Of a stretch of DNA of 64,000 bases, positions 10,701 to 18,640 are shown in pieces. Every line of letters starts with the position of its first letter. Within the stretch, counting starts at the first letter, position 1. Under the pieces are notes generated by a model that worked only from the letters and a program-made list of their open reading frames with translations, was not told the DNA's origin and did not search any database. The DNA comes from Dyella_B nitratireducens (GTDB lineage: Bacteria; Pseudomonadota; Gammaproteobacteria; Xanthomonadales; Rhodanobacteraceae), in contig NZ_CP064032.1 of the NCBI RefSeq assembly GCF_049532905.1, positions 2,356,001 through 2,420,000 on the forward strand, in the 5' to 3' direction. The translations under genes and the position numbers were made by a program.

Positions 10701-10824
10701 GCATCCAGCCGGGTGCAGACCAGCTCACTTGACCCACCAATGGACTGAGCAGCCAACCCAGCGCGGTCAAGATACCGCGCAGCAGTCGCACCGGAAGCAA
10801 AAGCAGAAACCGCAGCAAATCCAT
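4744..10824 (-). CDS. yfhM: Bacterial alpha-2-macroglobulin (protease-trapping protein)
   Basis: A giant 2026-residue protein. Two hydrophobic stretches near the N terminus (residues 1-15 and about 50-70) suggest membrane anchoring, with the rest periplasmic. It contains repeated macroglobulin (MG) beta domains, an acidic Asp/Ser/Asn-rich linker near residue 600, and the thioester signature CSEQ with Cys at about residue 1526, followed by an alpha-helical thioester domain. Family knowledge: the thioester reacts with attacking proteases after bait cleavage, and the protein works with PBP1C at the cell envelope. Here the thioester Cys and Gln are both kept, so it should be of the reactive type. 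It is first in an apparent yfhM-pbpC unit. Confidence 0.95.
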   Translation of the reverse strand: MDLLRFLLLLPVRLLRGILTALGWLLSPLVGQVSWSAPGWMQAVRRRPLHSLGIAAAVALIAGSGWFGWHWYKHRPRPPEPVRITWKVDAPDITDYTKQPITLHPLEIEFSASAAPIELVGKQVTTGITMQPQANGQWTWVDDKTLRFTPATDWPVGQHYKVRFDIPKAFAHHVLMADDHFEFDTKPFKAELGKGEFYQDPQDPTAKKTIIQVDFNYPVNPAQFEKRIALSLAGRGDTSSTPLKFSVTYDPYKLHAWIHSQPLALPRDDGAVSLTLDSDVRSSRGGNSTDTPLKTSVRVPGLYSLTVNEVSPTLVDNDKYEPEQVMVINLSGAVRDSDLASLVHAWVLPARKPQAAKQDTDEDNTGSDDNQNDQEQGNYPWSASEVGEDTLRSAKPLPLEVVPTENDYQELQSFKFHADPGQRIYVRVDKGIKSFGGYVLGKPATVVVTVPDYPKLLRFMADGSLLSLSGSKRVSVVSRNMAGMHLVIGRVLPDQLQHLVSLNQGDYKHPQLPYDFGEEHIVDRYEIKRAFTTSDPAHAHYEGVDLGQYLQSGKRGVFLLHLYDFDPVQAKKQADEAAKAKALAKQGIAPPPPGAKADDDADTTSSSDDANNPTENEDPSNAQDSRLIVVTDLGMLVKRALDGSQDVFVQSIRTGQPVAGATVSVLAVNGQTLFTQDTGVDGDVHFPTFKGLDRDKRPAMYVVKKADDLSFLPIGGSDRQLDYSRFDIGGDASSVNPGTLSAYLFSERGIYRPGDDIHIGLIVRAASWLRHVAGIPLQAEVVDPRGITVKQLPLTMDDSGFGELTYTTAETAPTGTWTVNLYIVRDGKADTQIGNTTVQVKEFQPDRMKVSAKLSSQVAEGWVKPDGLKGLVDAQNLFGTPAANRRVEASLTLRPAWPSFHSWPDYHFYDVRRAKDGYEENLQDGKTDDKGHAEFDLDLKKYADATYQLYFLVKAHEPEGGRSVAAATQSLVSSNDWLIGYRSDDDLDYVSRNAVRKVHLVAIDPQAKSIKLDGLKAQWIERRYVSVLTKQDSGVYKYESKLKEIPINEQPLSIPAGGLDITLATDKPGNYALVILRGSDRVEVNRVSYSVAGDANLSRSLDRNAELQLTLEKADYNPGDTVNISIHAPYVGSGLITIERDKVYAHAWFHADTTSSVQQITIPKDFEGNGYINVQFIRDPSSDEIFMSPLSYGVVPFSVNLDGRRDTIKVDSPDVVKPGDTVTFHLHAEHPAKAVVFAVDEGILQVARYKLGDPLKFFFRKKMLEVQTSQILDLILPDFEKLMALAAAPGGDADAAIGRQLNPFKRKRDKPVVYWSGIVDVDGDKDFTYNVPDYFNGKLRVMAVAVSPDRIGTYEGATTVRGDFVLSPNVPTTLAPGDEVEVSVGVANNLTGLGGKQVPVAVSLQTGPQLQVVGAATQNVNLAEMHEGVVKFRVKATDKLGSGHLAFTAGYAGKSAHQAVDVSVRPASAYRTQVDVGQVFTRSQAEVSPLRQMFDAYAARDAAISPLPIVLAQGITSYLVNYQHYCSEQVVSMAMPRLIVSKWPQVPVFAHALQPAFGGEEAKKISNQDALGKWLDVLHSRQNSEGGFGLWTATPDSEPFISDYAMNFLLEARDRGTAVPQDMLDAGNKYLQQLAANDGMDSLDKLRQRAYAAYLLTRQGNVTTNALAAIQKRLQEAYPKEWKNDLAAAWLAASYKLLKQDDEANRLMAGPEQVLTRSKPDETFAYSYYYDPLVRDASVLYLLAKHFPERAKALPARVFENIAWPLAHDDYNTLSSSMTILALDSYAGQTGGELDKLGIQEVHADGSIKAISSIQGNLLQAGSWDAAATKLRFVNQSDLPAWRVASQSGYDRVQPDKAIANGLEIVREYTDTQGKPLDTVNLGEEIDVHVKIRATGNDAVGDVAIVDLLPGGFEPVIEPPPPVDAAQSSDNSGDSNQDSNTSAPPAWRSPIGLSQSTWQPEYADIREDRVVIYGEATPDVREFVYRIRATNAGSFVVPPAYAESMYERTLQARSVGGTSLKVVEKP

Positions 10825-11160
10825 AATGCCATCCCATGTTCAATCCGTTAGGCAACCCGGCGGTATGCCTGCCGGGCGTTCTTCAATCCGCGGGGATGCC
10901 TTATGCCGCAGGCATAAAGCTGGTGAGAAGAGGATTCCCCATGCATAGGCTGCCGTATCGAGATGGCAGCTTGCGGTCAGGATTCTGGCACGATCCGGTG
11001 CGGGCGTGGCAGGGGCAAGGCGCGGACGTGATCCTGACTCGAAGCAACCGTTGGTCTGGGACGCCAATCGTAGGTTGGGTTAGCGCAGCGTAACCCAACG
11101 CATTCGAGGCGGCATTGTCGGGTTACGCTGCGCTAACCCAACCTACAAACATGGAAAGGA
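10825..11160. other. Intergenic region with palindromes, no convincing gene
   Basis: The short frames here translate repeat sequence and lack recognisable features. The segment holds a small hairpin around GCCTTATGCCGCAGGCATAA, an inverted pair GTCAGGAT/ATCCTGAC spanning about 10977-11037, and the family C palindrome. The promoter of the alpha-2-macroglobulin gene should lie in the left part. Confidence 0.5.
11070..11146. repeat. Palindrome, family C
   Basis: Near-identical copy of the 4568-4651 element, with arms GTAGGTTGGGTTAGCGCAGC and its inverse. It lies between the divergent ends of the alpha-2-macroglobulin and beta-propeller genes. Confidence 0.85.
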
Positions 11161-11793
11161 TCATTTGGGTCGCGAGATGACCCTTACCTTCCCACTATTT
11201 CCGCCACCGCAGAAAAACCGGTCGCCCCCATCGGATTCAAGCCCCGACACGCCCATACCCGGCGGCATGTCGAGCTGTTCCAGCACTTCGCCGGTTTCCG
11301 GATCGACGCGGCGTACCTCGCTCTCATCCCCCTCCCAGGTGGCGTGCCACAGCTCGCCATCGCTCCAGGTGACCCCGGTGACGAAGCGGTTGAACTGGAT
11401 GGTGTTGAGAATGGCCCCGGTGTCGGGATCAATGCGATGGATCTTCCGTTCCCGATACTCTCCGACCCACAGCGAACCTTCGGCCCAGGCGAGGCCGGAG
11501 TCGCCACCGCCACCGGGTGCCGGGATGGTCGCGAGCACCTTGCCGCTCTTGGCATCGATTTTCTGGATGCGGTCCTCGGCGATCTGAAACAGGTGTTGGC
11601 CGTCGAAAGCCGTACCTGCGTGTGCTGCTATATCCAAGGATCGCACGAGCTTTCCGCTGTCCGGATCGAGCGCGTTGAGCTTGTCGCCGGAGGCAAACCA
11701 GAGGTGTTCACCGTCGTACGTGACGCCAGCCACCCGATCGATCCCAGGGAAAGGTCCGTACTCTCTGATGACTTGGGCTGTGGATCGTTTCAT
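11161..11793 (-). CDS. Beta-propeller protein (PQQ/glutaminyl-cyclase-like repeats)
   Basis: A 210-residue protein made of about five repeats of roughly 40 residues. Each contains a Gly-x-His/Ser-Leu-Trp strand and an Asp-Pro-x-Ser/Thr-Gly-x-hydrophobic turn (LDPDSGKL, IDAKSGKV, IDPDTGAI, VDPETGEV). This is the pattern of PQQ-binding-like and glutamine cyclotransferase beta-propellers. No signal peptide is visible, so a cytoplasmic location is likely. The active-site residues of glutaminyl cyclases cannot be assigned with certainty. It lies directly downstream of the HTH regulator gene with a 32-base gap and may be its partner or target. The biochemical role is unknown. Confidence 0.75.
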   Translation of the reverse strand: MKRSTAQVIREYGPFPGIDRVAGVTYDGEHLWFASGDKLNALDPDSGKLVRSLDIAAHAGTAFDGQHLFQIAEDRIQKIDAKSGKVLATIPAPGGGGDSGLAWAEGSLWVGEYRERKIHRIDPDTGAILNTIQFNRFVTGVTWSDGELWHATWEGDESEVRRVDPETGEVLEQLDMPPGMGVSGLESDGGDRFFCGGGNSGKVRVISRPK

Positions 11794-11825
11794 GTTTTCG
11801 TCCTAATCAATCGGTGACAGTCATG

Positions 11826-13040
11826 CTAGTCACTTGGTAACGGACCTGGGAGTAACAAAATCGACGGGACGTCAGGCACGGGTGGAGTCATCCAGCGACG
11901 TGCAGGTCCGCGACCGAACGACTGCACCTTACCGGTTGCGGCAAGCGATTCGAGCGCGCGTTGTACGGTACGGGGGCTGGCGCCCAGCGCGATGGACAAG
12001 GCCGAGCTCGACCATGACTCGCCATCCGCAAGCAAGGCGAGCACCGATGCGTGCCGTTCTTCCGTGGGTGGCGCCAGCACGACAACGTCGCTTGCATGAT
12101 GCGTCGCCAATGCAAAGCCTCGCTCCGTCGCGCTCACCTCGGCCATCGGCCGCAACATGGCACGCAGGCGCCCCATTTCGACCCGCAAGCGCGCGCGATG
12201 CGATTCATCGGCATGCTTGGTGCGAAAAGCATCAGCAATGAGCAGGCTCCTCGACACATCGGCAGGCCACGCCTCCGCCAGTCGGCGCATCAGCGTGAAC
12301 AAGATGGGGCGCGTTGCGAGCGACATGACGGCACCCTCGCCATGCACTACATGACGGCATGCGTCCACGACGAACGTCGGTGATGCCAGCAGCGTTTCGA
12401 CTTCTTCCAGCAGGAGAAGACGTTCGTCGCCTCGTGCAATCAAGCGCGCCGCGGGAGCATCCAATACGCGTGATGCACTTTCGACTTCCGCCATCAGCGC
12501 TGGAATATTCGCTAAGTGCGCGGCATGTCCTGCCCGTGCCAAGGCAACACGCGCACGCTTTGTCTGCAAACGGCGAATGGCCATACCTGCGACGATCAGT
12601 TCGTGCGCAGCCCTTGATGCGGGTGGAAAGGGCGTCGGGTCGAGTTCGGCAAGCATGCGTTCGGCGTCGTCGATGCGGCCGAGCAGGAGCAAACGTCGAA
12701 CTTCGATATTCCGCGCATGCGCCGCGTTTACCCGGTCGCCATGCGATTGCAGCGTTGCACGCGCAACCTCGAGCGTTTTCACCGGCCAACTCAAATCACG
12801 TGAAACGAGCGCGATTTCGGCTTCGGCAACGATGCATCTGGCCCGAGCCACCGCTTCTTTGGGACCGAATCCCCGCGCAGCGCTTCGCAGCAGCGCCTTG
12901 GCTCGCACGAAATCGCCGAGCTGTGCCATGGCAATGCCCCGCAGCGCAAGGCCGGGCGCATCGTCACGCAGGGCCACCCGCTTCAAGGCGCCGAGAGGAT
13001 CACCCGTGGCGAGTGCGCGCGCTGCGGCGGTGATCAGGGA
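11826..13040 (-). CDS. Transcriptional regulator with helical-repeat region and C-terminal winged helix
   Basis: About 404-406 residues (start at MDSLITAAARAL, near 13040-13046). The first 200 residues are alanine-rich helices resembling TPR repeats (GALKRVALRDDAPGLALRG, GDFVRAKALLRSAARGFG). The C terminus holds a helix-turn-helix, WSSSALSIALGASPRTVQRALESL, followed by a wing-like segment with GKVQSFGRGPARRW. It resembles HTH proteins that often neighbour DUF899 genes. It is divergent from the DUF899 gene (gap about 130 bases) and upstream of the beta-propeller gene, so control of one or both is a reasonable inference. No sensor ligand can be named. Confidence 0.75.
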   Translation of the reverse strand, partial: SLITAAARALATGDPLGALKRVALRDDAPGLALRGIAMAQLGDFVRAKALLRSAARGFGPKEAVARARCIVAEAEIALVSRDLSWPVKTLEVARATLQSHGDRVNAAHARNIEVRRLLLLGRIDDAERMLAELDPTPFPPASRAAHELIVAGMAIRRLQTKRARVALARAGHAAHLANIPALMAEVESASRVLDAPAARLIARGDERLLLLEEVETLLASPTFVVDACRHVVHGEGAVMSLATRPILFTLMRRLAEAWPADVSRSLLIADAFRTKHADESHRARLRVEMGRLRAMLRPMAEVSATERGFALATHHASDVVVLAPPTEERHASVLALLADGESWSSSALSIALGASPRTVQRALESLAATGKVQSFGRGPARRWMTPPVPDVPSILLLPGPLPSD

Positions 13041-13176
13041 ATCCATCGGAATCGCGCCACACTTGTCACTCCCACTCGTTCGGAGCCCAGGCGTTAACTA
13101 TATCCCATGGCCAGGAAGCACCTGGCCATGACGAAAAGAGAACGCAAAACGCATTCAACGAACGGAGTTGAGAACC

Positions 13177-13944
13177 ATGACCACGCATACGATTGGTACC
13201 CGCGAAGAATGGTTGGCAGCGCGGATCGAGCTGCTCAAGGCAGAGAAGGAACTGACTCATCGCAGCGACGAGCTTGCCCGCCAGCGACAGGAGCTGCCAT
13301 GGGTGCCCGTCAACAAGGGATACCGCTTCGATACCGATGAGGGCGGCGCTTCGCTCGCGGATCTGTTCCGTGGACGCTCGCAGCTTCTCATCTATCACTT
13401 CATGTTCGGGCCGGAGTTCTCGGCGGGCTGCCCCTCCTGCTCGGCGATCGCCGATGGTTTCAACGGCATTGCCACGCACTTGGCGAATCATGACGTGATG
13501 CTGTGGGCCGTATCGCGCGCACCGCTGGGCAAGTTGCAGGCATACAAGCGACGCCTGGGATGGACATTCCCTTGGGCGTCTTCGCTCGGCGGCGATTTCA
13601 ATTTTGATTTCACCGTCTCCATCACCGAAGAACAACAGCGCGAAGGGACGTTCGAATACAACTACCAACGCGGCGGCCACGCCATGGACAAGACAACGCA
13701 GTTCTCGCAGGTTGTCATCGATCAAGCCCATTCAACAGGAACGGATGCACTGACGTACGTGCGCGAAAGACCAGGTGTAAGTGCGTTCGTGCTTGAAGAT
13801 GGCGTTGTCTATCACACCTATTCCGCGTACGCGCGTGGTTTGGATGGCCTGTGGGGCATGTTCCAGTGGCTGGACCGTGCGCCCAAGGGGCGCAACGAGA
13901 CGAACGTCTGGTGGTGCCGGCATGACGAGTACGGCAAGCGGTAA
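13177..13944 (+). CDS. DUF899 family protein (thioredoxin-like fold)
   Basis: A 255-residue protein matching the DUF899 family: N-terminal ELTHRSDELARQRQELPWV, then LIYHFMFGPEFSAGCPSCSA with a CPSC pair in the position of a thioredoxin active site, and C-terminal HTYSAYARGLDGLWGMFQWL. The family is predicted to be thioredoxin-like; substrates are unknown. The ATG at 13177 has a GGAG-type ribosome site (AACGGAGTTGAG) just upstream, while the TTG nine bases earlier is less likely. Divergent from the HTH regulator and followed by the DUF2182 gene. Confidence 0.88.
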   Translation: MTTHTIGTREEWLAARIELLKAEKELTHRSDELARQRQELPWVPVNKGYRFDTDEGGASLADLFRGRSQLLIYHFMFGPEFSAGCPSCSAIADGFNGIATHLANHDVMLWAVSRAPLGKLQAYKRRLGWTFPWASSLGGDFNFDFTVSITEEQQREGTFEYNYQRGGHAMDKTTQFSQVVIDQAHSTGTDALTYVRERPGVSAFVLEDGVVYHTYSAYARGLDGLWGMFQWLDRAPKGRNETNVWWCRHDEYGKR

Positions 13945-14009
13945 AGCGCCCTGTGGATGTCGAAATCGCGATGCCCGCTTCGTCTATCTAGTGAACCTGC
14001 CGCATCGAG

Positions 14010-14789
14010 ATGGCCATGATTGCCTCGCAAAGTACAGAACGCACCTTCTTCGCCGCCGCGGCGGCGCTCTCCGCCCTCTGCGCGGTGCTGACGATCGTCG
14101 GGTGCGCATCCATGTCCCGCATGAATGCCATGCCGATGCCGGGTGGCTGGACAATGTCGATGACGTGGATGCGTATGCCCGGCCAGACATGGGGCAGCGC
14201 TGCAACATCATTCATCGTCATGTGGGACGTGATGATGGCGGCGATGATGCTGCCGTCTTTGATCCCGACATTGCAGCGCTATCGCCAGGCCGTAAACGCG
14301 ACCGGCGGCATGCCATTAGAACGGCTGACCGTGCTGGTGGGCATGGGATATTTCTTTGTGTGGACGCTGTTTGGCATGCTCGTCTTTCCACTAGGCGTCA
14401 CCTTGACGGCAGCGGAAATGCAATGGCCCGCGTTGGCGCGCATCGTTCCGATGATGGCCGGTGTGATCGTTTTGATGGCCGGCACGCTCCAGTTCACTCC
14501 CTGGAAAATTCGCCATCTTGCTCGCTGCCGGGAAGCGCTGAGGCACGCTCGTATGCTTCCCGCACAATCGAGCAGCGCATGGCGGCAGGGCATGTGCCTG
14601 GGACTTCATTGCTGCCTGAGCTGCACCAATCTGACGGCGATTCAGTTGGTGATCGGCGTCATGGACCTGCGCGCGATGGTGTTCGTTACGTTAGCTATTA
14701 CCGCTGAGCGGGTTGCGCCAGCAAGCAAGCTTGTGGCGCAAGCTATCGGGGTTATCGCCATGGGAACGGGATTGTTTCTGATCGCTTGA
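14010..14789 (+). CDS. DUF2182 integral membrane protein
   Basis: A 259-residue polytopic protein rich in Met and Ala with about six hydrophobic spans. It shows the family pattern of a Met-rich first periplasmic region (MNAMPMPGGWTMSMTWMRMP), the segment MWDVMMAAMMLPSLIPTL, and the Cys-rich motif GLHCCLSCTNL late in the protein. DUF2182 proteins are annotated as predicted metal-binding membrane proteins; the His/Cys/Met content fits copper or another soft metal but this is inference. It follows the DUF899 gene by 65 bases on the same strand, suggesting an operon. The start may instead be the ATG at 14016. Confidence 0.82.
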   Translation: MAMIASQSTERTFFAAAAALSALCAVLTIVGCASMSRMNAMPMPGGWTMSMTWMRMPGQTWGSAATSFIVMWDVMMAAMMLPSLIPTLQRYRQAVNATGGMPLERLTVLVGMGYFFVWTLFGMLVFPLGVTLTAAEMQWPALARIVPMMAGVIVLMAGTLQFTPWKIRHLARCREALRHARMLPAQSSSAWRQGMCLGLHCCLSCTNLTAIQLVIGVMDLRAMVFVTLAITAERVAPASKLVAQAIGVIAMGTGLFLIA

Positions 14790-14838
14790 CGAAACAACCA
14801 CTTGATGCCGTCCCTGCTTTTACAAGGACGACGGCCGC

Positions 14839-15711
14839 TCAATACGACTTGGCGACTTCGCGCACAACCTTCGCCAGGCTCGGGTCCTGCATTGCCATAT
14901 GCATGGTGGCGCGCACCAGGCCGGCCTTGTTGCCGCAATCGAAGCGGGTGCCTTCGAAGCGATAGGCGAGTACCTTGCCCTGCTCCATCAGCAAGGATTC
15001 GATGGCGTCGGTGAGCTGGATTTCGCCCCCGGCACCCGGCTTGGTCTGCTCGAGCAACTGGAAGATACGGCCCGGCAATACATAACGGCCGACGACGGCC
15101 AAGTTGGACGGTGCATCGGCCGGCCTGGGCTTTTCGACCATGAAGCGGATGCGCGCGCTGCGCTCATCGACCGGCTCGGCATCGACGATGCCGTATTTGT
15201 CGGTCTGGTCGTGCGGCACTTCTTCCACAGCGATGACGCCAGCGTTTTCGGTTTCGGCAAGCTCGGCCATCTGGCGCAGGGCGCCTTTGCCTTTGTTCCA
15301 GATCAGGTCATCTGGCAGGACCACGCCGAAGGGCTCGTCGCCCACGACCGGCTTGGCGCACAGCACCGCGTGGCCAAGGCCCAGCGCTTCGGGCTGCGTG
15401 ACGAAGATAGCGCGGACGTTGCGCGGAAGCGTACCTTGCACTAGGGCGAGCAATTCATCCTTGCCCTTTTCCTGCAGCTTGGCTTCCAGCTCGTAGGCCT
15501 TGTCAAAGTAATCGGCGATCGCGTGCTTGTAGCGATTGGTGACGAATACCAGCGTATCGGCCCCGGCATCGACGGCTTCGTCGACGGCGTACTGGATGAG
15601 GGGCTTGTCCAGCACGGGCAGCATTTCCTTGGCGACCACCTTGGTGGCCGGAAGAAAGCGTGTACCGAGACCAGCTACTGGAAACACCACCTTGCGCAAT
15701 GGCTTACTCAC
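14839..15711 (-). CDS. galU: UTP--glucose-1-phosphate uridylyltransferase
   Basis: A 290-residue nucleotidyltransferase that makes UDP-glucose from UTP and glucose-1-phosphate for envelope polysaccharides. Seen: the N-terminal nucleotide-binding signature GLGTRFLPATKVVAKEMLPV, then DEAVDAGADTLVFVTNRYK, and the family's FDCGNKAGLVRATMHMA near the end. Length and motifs are standard. The start is a GTG that follows immediately after the TGA stop of the upstream dehydratase gene (TGAGTG), so the two are tightly coupled. It closes the lapA-lapB-transferase-dehydratase-galU run. Confidence 0.96.
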   Translation of the reverse strand: MSKPLRKVVFPVAGLGTRFLPATKVVAKEMLPVLDKPLIQYAVDEAVDAGADTLVFVTNRYKHAIADYFDKAYELEAKLQEKGKDELLALVQGTLPRNVRAIFVTQPEALGLGHAVLCAKPVVGDEPFGVVLPDDLIWNKGKGALRQMAELAETENAGVIAVEEVPHDQTDKYGIVDAEPVDERSARIRFMVEKPRPADAPSNLAVVGRYVLPGRIFQLLEQTKPGAGGEIQLTDAIESLLMEQGKVLAYRFEGTRFDCGNKAGLVRATMHMAMQDPSLAKVVREVAKSY

Positions 15712-17607
15712 TCACTTCTCTCCAATATCGTTGCGTCTTAGCGGAATCACGTTGCTGGGTTGGGCAACGTCGCTCCAACTGAATGATGGAAGCAGACTAG
15801 ACACGCACTGGCGCAGTTCGTCTTCGTTGAAGCTGCGTACGGCATGAGTGGCCTTGGCCATCTGCGCCTGCAACAAGTCCCACGATACCGGCCGGTGCTG
15901 CGCTAGAAATATCTTGTTGTGTGTCGTCGCGCTGTAGTTTTCCAGCGGATGGAACAATTCTTCGAACAATTTTTCGCCGGCACGCAGACCGGTGTAGACG
16001 ATGGGAATTTCCGTACCGGGTTTCTTGCCGGCCAGCCGGATCATCTGTTCGGCGAGATCGCGGATCTTGACCGGTTCGCCCATGTCCAGCGCGAAGATTT
16101 CACCGCCCTGCCCGATCGCCGCCGCCTGCAGGATCAGCTGAGTAGCTTCGGGGATGGTCATGAAGTAGCGGGAGATTTCCGGATGCGTGACCGTGATGGG
16201 CCCACCCGCATGGATCTGCTGGCGAAACAAAGGGACCACGGAACCGGCCGAGTCCAGCACGTTGCCGAACCGCACGGTGATGAAATGGGTATTCGAATGG
16301 GCGTTGAGGTTCTGGCACCAGATTTCCGCGATGCGCTTGCACGCGCCCATCACGCTGGTTGGATTGACGGCCTTGTCGGTGGAGATCAGCACGAAGCATT
16401 CGACACCCGTTTCACTCGACAGGTCGGCCATGGTACGCGTTGCCAGTACGTTGTTGCGCACGGCCGTACGCAATTGGCCTTGCAGCATGGGGACGTGCTT
16501 GTAGGCGGCCGCGTGGAACACCACCTGCGGCTTTACCTCGGCGAACAAGCGACGCATGGCAACCGTGTCACCGCAATCGGTCAGCACGCTGTTGAGCAGC
16601 AGTTCTGGATAGGCCGCGCGCAACTCCTGCGAGATCTGATACAGGTTGTATTCGCAAGATTCGACGATGGTGAGCGCCTGTACGCCAAGTCGTGCCACCT
16701 GCCGGCACAGCTCCGAACCGATCGAACCACCGCCGCCAGTCACCAGCACACGACGGCTGGTCAGCGTTTCACGAATGCGCGTCCAATCCAGCTCGACCGC
16801 GTCACGTCCGAGTAGATCTTCGATCGATACTTCCTTGATCTGGTTGAACTGAGCACGCCCTGCCACGACGTCTTCAAGCTTGGGCACGGTGCGGTAAGGC
16901 AAGCCGGTGCGATCGCATAGCTCCACCACCTGGCGCATCTGGCGCGCGCTGGCGCCTGGCAAGGCGATCAGCAGCATCTGCACGGCCGACTCTTTGGCAA
17001 CTTCCGGCAATTGTTCCACCGAACCCAGTACCGGCTTGCCATTGATGCGCGCACCGCGCAGCGAACGCCGATCATCGACGAAGCCGACGACCATGAAGCG
17101 GGTATCACGATGCAGGTCGCGCGACAGCGCTTCGCCGGCGCTATCCGCACCGACTATCAGCACACGCTGCGTCTTGGCATTCATGAAAAGGTCGATGCGG
17201 CTGTCCTTCCAGAAGCGATAGGCCAGACGTGGCGTACCGAGAAACAAGGCCAGCACGAAGGGATACAGCAGCAATACCGAACGAGGCACGCCGTCCAGAC
17301 GTCCATACAAGAACAAGGAAACGCCGATCGCTACCGTGCCGACGATGGCCGCGCGCAAGATATTCCACAGATCCGGCAGGCTGGCGAAGCGCCACACGCC
17401 TTTGTAAAGACCGGTCCATGCGTAGACCAAACCCTGCACGGCCAGCACGATCGGAAATTCGTACGGTTCGAAGGTGATGATCAGCTTGGGGTCAAGCGCG
17501 TAGCGCAATTCCTTGGCCACCCACCAAGCCAAGGCTGTAACGAGCAGGTCATGAAGAACCACTGCCGCTCGCGGATGAACTGTACCGACCCATTTACGTA
17601 TGGACAT
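15712..17607 (-). CDS. NDP-sugar 4,6-dehydratase/epimerase, CapD/WbpM type
   Basis: A 631-residue membrane protein. About four spans lie in the first 120 residues. A first Rossmann-like domain contains VLIVGADSAGEALSRDL and a catalytic short-chain dehydrogenase domain starts at LVTGGGGSIGSELCRQ. The catalytic strip reads STDKAVNPTSVMGACKR: the usual SDR Tyr is Met while the Lys is kept, as in the FlaA1/CapD/WbpM dehydratases that act on UDP-GlcNAc. It probably makes a deoxy-amino sugar for O-antigen or exopolysaccharide. It overlaps the transferase gene by 14 bases and abuts galU. Confidence 0.92.
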   Translation of the reverse strand: MSIRKWVGTVHPRAAVVLHDLLVTALAWWVAKELRYALDPKLIITFEPYEFPIVLAVQGLVYAWTGLYKGVWRFASLPDLWNILRAAIVGTVAIGVSLFLYGRLDGVPRSVLLLYPFVLALFLGTPRLAYRFWKDSRIDLFMNAKTQRVLIVGADSAGEALSRDLHRDTRFMVVGFVDDRRSLRGARINGKPVLGSVEQLPEVAKESAVQMLLIALPGASARQMRQVVELCDRTGLPYRTVPKLEDVVAGRAQFNQIKEVSIEDLLGRDAVELDWTRIRETLTSRRVLVTGGGGSIGSELCRQVARLGVQALTIVESCEYNLYQISQELRAAYPELLLNSVLTDCGDTVAMRRLFAEVKPQVVFHAAAYKHVPMLQGQLRTAVRNNVLATRTMADLSSETGVECFVLISTDKAVNPTSVMGACKRIAEIWCQNLNAHSNTHFITVRFGNVLDSAGSVVPLFRQQIHAGGPITVTHPEISRYFMTIPEATQLILQAAAIGQGGEIFALDMGEPVKIRDLAEQMIRLAGKKPGTEIPIVYTGLRAGEKLFEELFHPLENYSATTHNKIFLAQHRPVSWDLLQAQMAKATHAVRSFNEDELRQCVSSLLPSFSWSDVAQPSNVIPLRRNDIGEK

Positions 17608-18640
17608 GACGAACCTTGTATCGATCCCGCTTGATCAAGCGACGCTTGGTATGGACCCAAACGACCACCGCGATCGCATAAGTGACGATGCAGGCTAATA
17701 GCCCCATCCCTGGTTTTTCGAACGCCCACGCAGCCAGCGGTGCAGCAACGAGCAGATTCCACCCCAGGTACCAAGCTGCACTCGCAGCATGCGTATAGCC
17801 CCTGCGTACGATCCATTGATACAGATGTTCGCGGTGCGCAGCATACCAGCGCCTGCCTGCCAGCATACGAGTGAGCAGGGTAAGGCTGGCATCCGTCACG
17901 AAAGCTGAACTCAGGATCAGAGCCGGCCACACCAGCGGCCAGTGCAAACGCCACAGCATGGCAGTCAGCGCAAAAAGCAGAAGGCCGATGGCACCGCTGC
18001 CCACATCCCCCATGAAAATGCGCGCCGGCGAGCGGTTGTAGTACCAGAAGCCCAGGCAGGCTGCAGCTACACAAGCCGCGGCACCCATCAGCGCGGGTTG
18101 GCCGATACGCCCTGCAAGTACGGCAAGACCGCAGGCAACGAACATGCCCTGCTGCGCGAGCAGACCGTCGATGCCATCCATGAAGTTATGCAAATTGACG
18201 CTCCACGTTCCCCCCAGCACCCATAGCGGCAACCAGAGCCAACTCAGGGGTCCACTGATCAGACTCAGTGAAAACAGGGCAACAGCCAGTATTTGCACTC
18301 CGAAGCGTGGAAGTACTGGCAAGGAACTGTGATCGTCCCACCAACCGATCAAAGCAATCATCGCCGTTGTGACCCACAGCGTGATGACGAGGTGAAGCGG
18401 CCATGGCGATGATGGCGGCAGCAGACATATCGGCATGGTCAACAGCACCGCGGCGACAATGCCGATGCCACCGCCGCGCGGCGTCGCGATCTTGTGCGAA
18501 CGCCGCTGCCCGGGTTGATCGAACATGCCGCGACGATGGGCGTAAGCGATGGCCGCTCGCACCACAGCCAGGGCGGCCAGGAGAGCAAACACAACGGCAA
18601 GCGTGATCGGGGCTAAACCAGCCGCGATCGCGTCACTCAT
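17594..18640 (-). CDS. Undecaprenyl-phosphate sugar-phosphate transferase, glycosyltransferase 4 (WecA/WbpL-like)
   Basis: A 348-residue protein with about ten membrane spans. Motifs of the MraY/WecA family are clear: RRSHKIATPRGGGIGI, the Asp-rich WWDDHS, NFMDGIDGLLAQQG and FMGDVGSGAIG. It should transfer a sugar-1-phosphate to undecaprenyl phosphate and so start O-antigen or polysaccharide repeat synthesis on the inner leaflet. The start at MSDAIAAG overlaps the lapB stop by 8 bases. The following CapD/WbpM-type gene mirrors the Pseudomonas wbpL-wbpM pair. Confidence 0.92.
   Translation of the reverse strand: MSDAIAAGLAPITLAVVFALLAALAVVRAAIAYAHRRGMFDQPGQRRSHKIATPRGGGIGIVAAVLLTMPICLLPPSSPWPLHLVITLWVTTAMIALIGWWDDHSSLPVLPRFGVQILAVALFSLSLISGPLSWLWLPLWVLGGTWSVNLHNFMDGIDGLLAQQGMFVACGLAVLAGRIGQPALMGAAACVAAACLGFWYYNRSPARIFMGDVGSGAIGLLLFALTAMLWRLHWPLVWPALILSSAFVTDASLTLLTRMLAGRRWYAAHREHLYQWIVRRGYTHAASAAWYLGWNLLVAAPLAAWAFEKPGMGLLACIVTYAIAVVVWVHTKRRLIKRDRYKVRHVHT

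Noticed and set aside
9574..10851. 425-residue frame opposite the alpha-2-macroglobulin gene
   Set aside because: Antisense shadow; composition is His/Arg-rich as expected from reverse reading of GC-rich coding sequence.
10836..11093. 85-residue plus-strand frame
   Set aside because: Its end translates a family C palindrome and it has no recognisable features.
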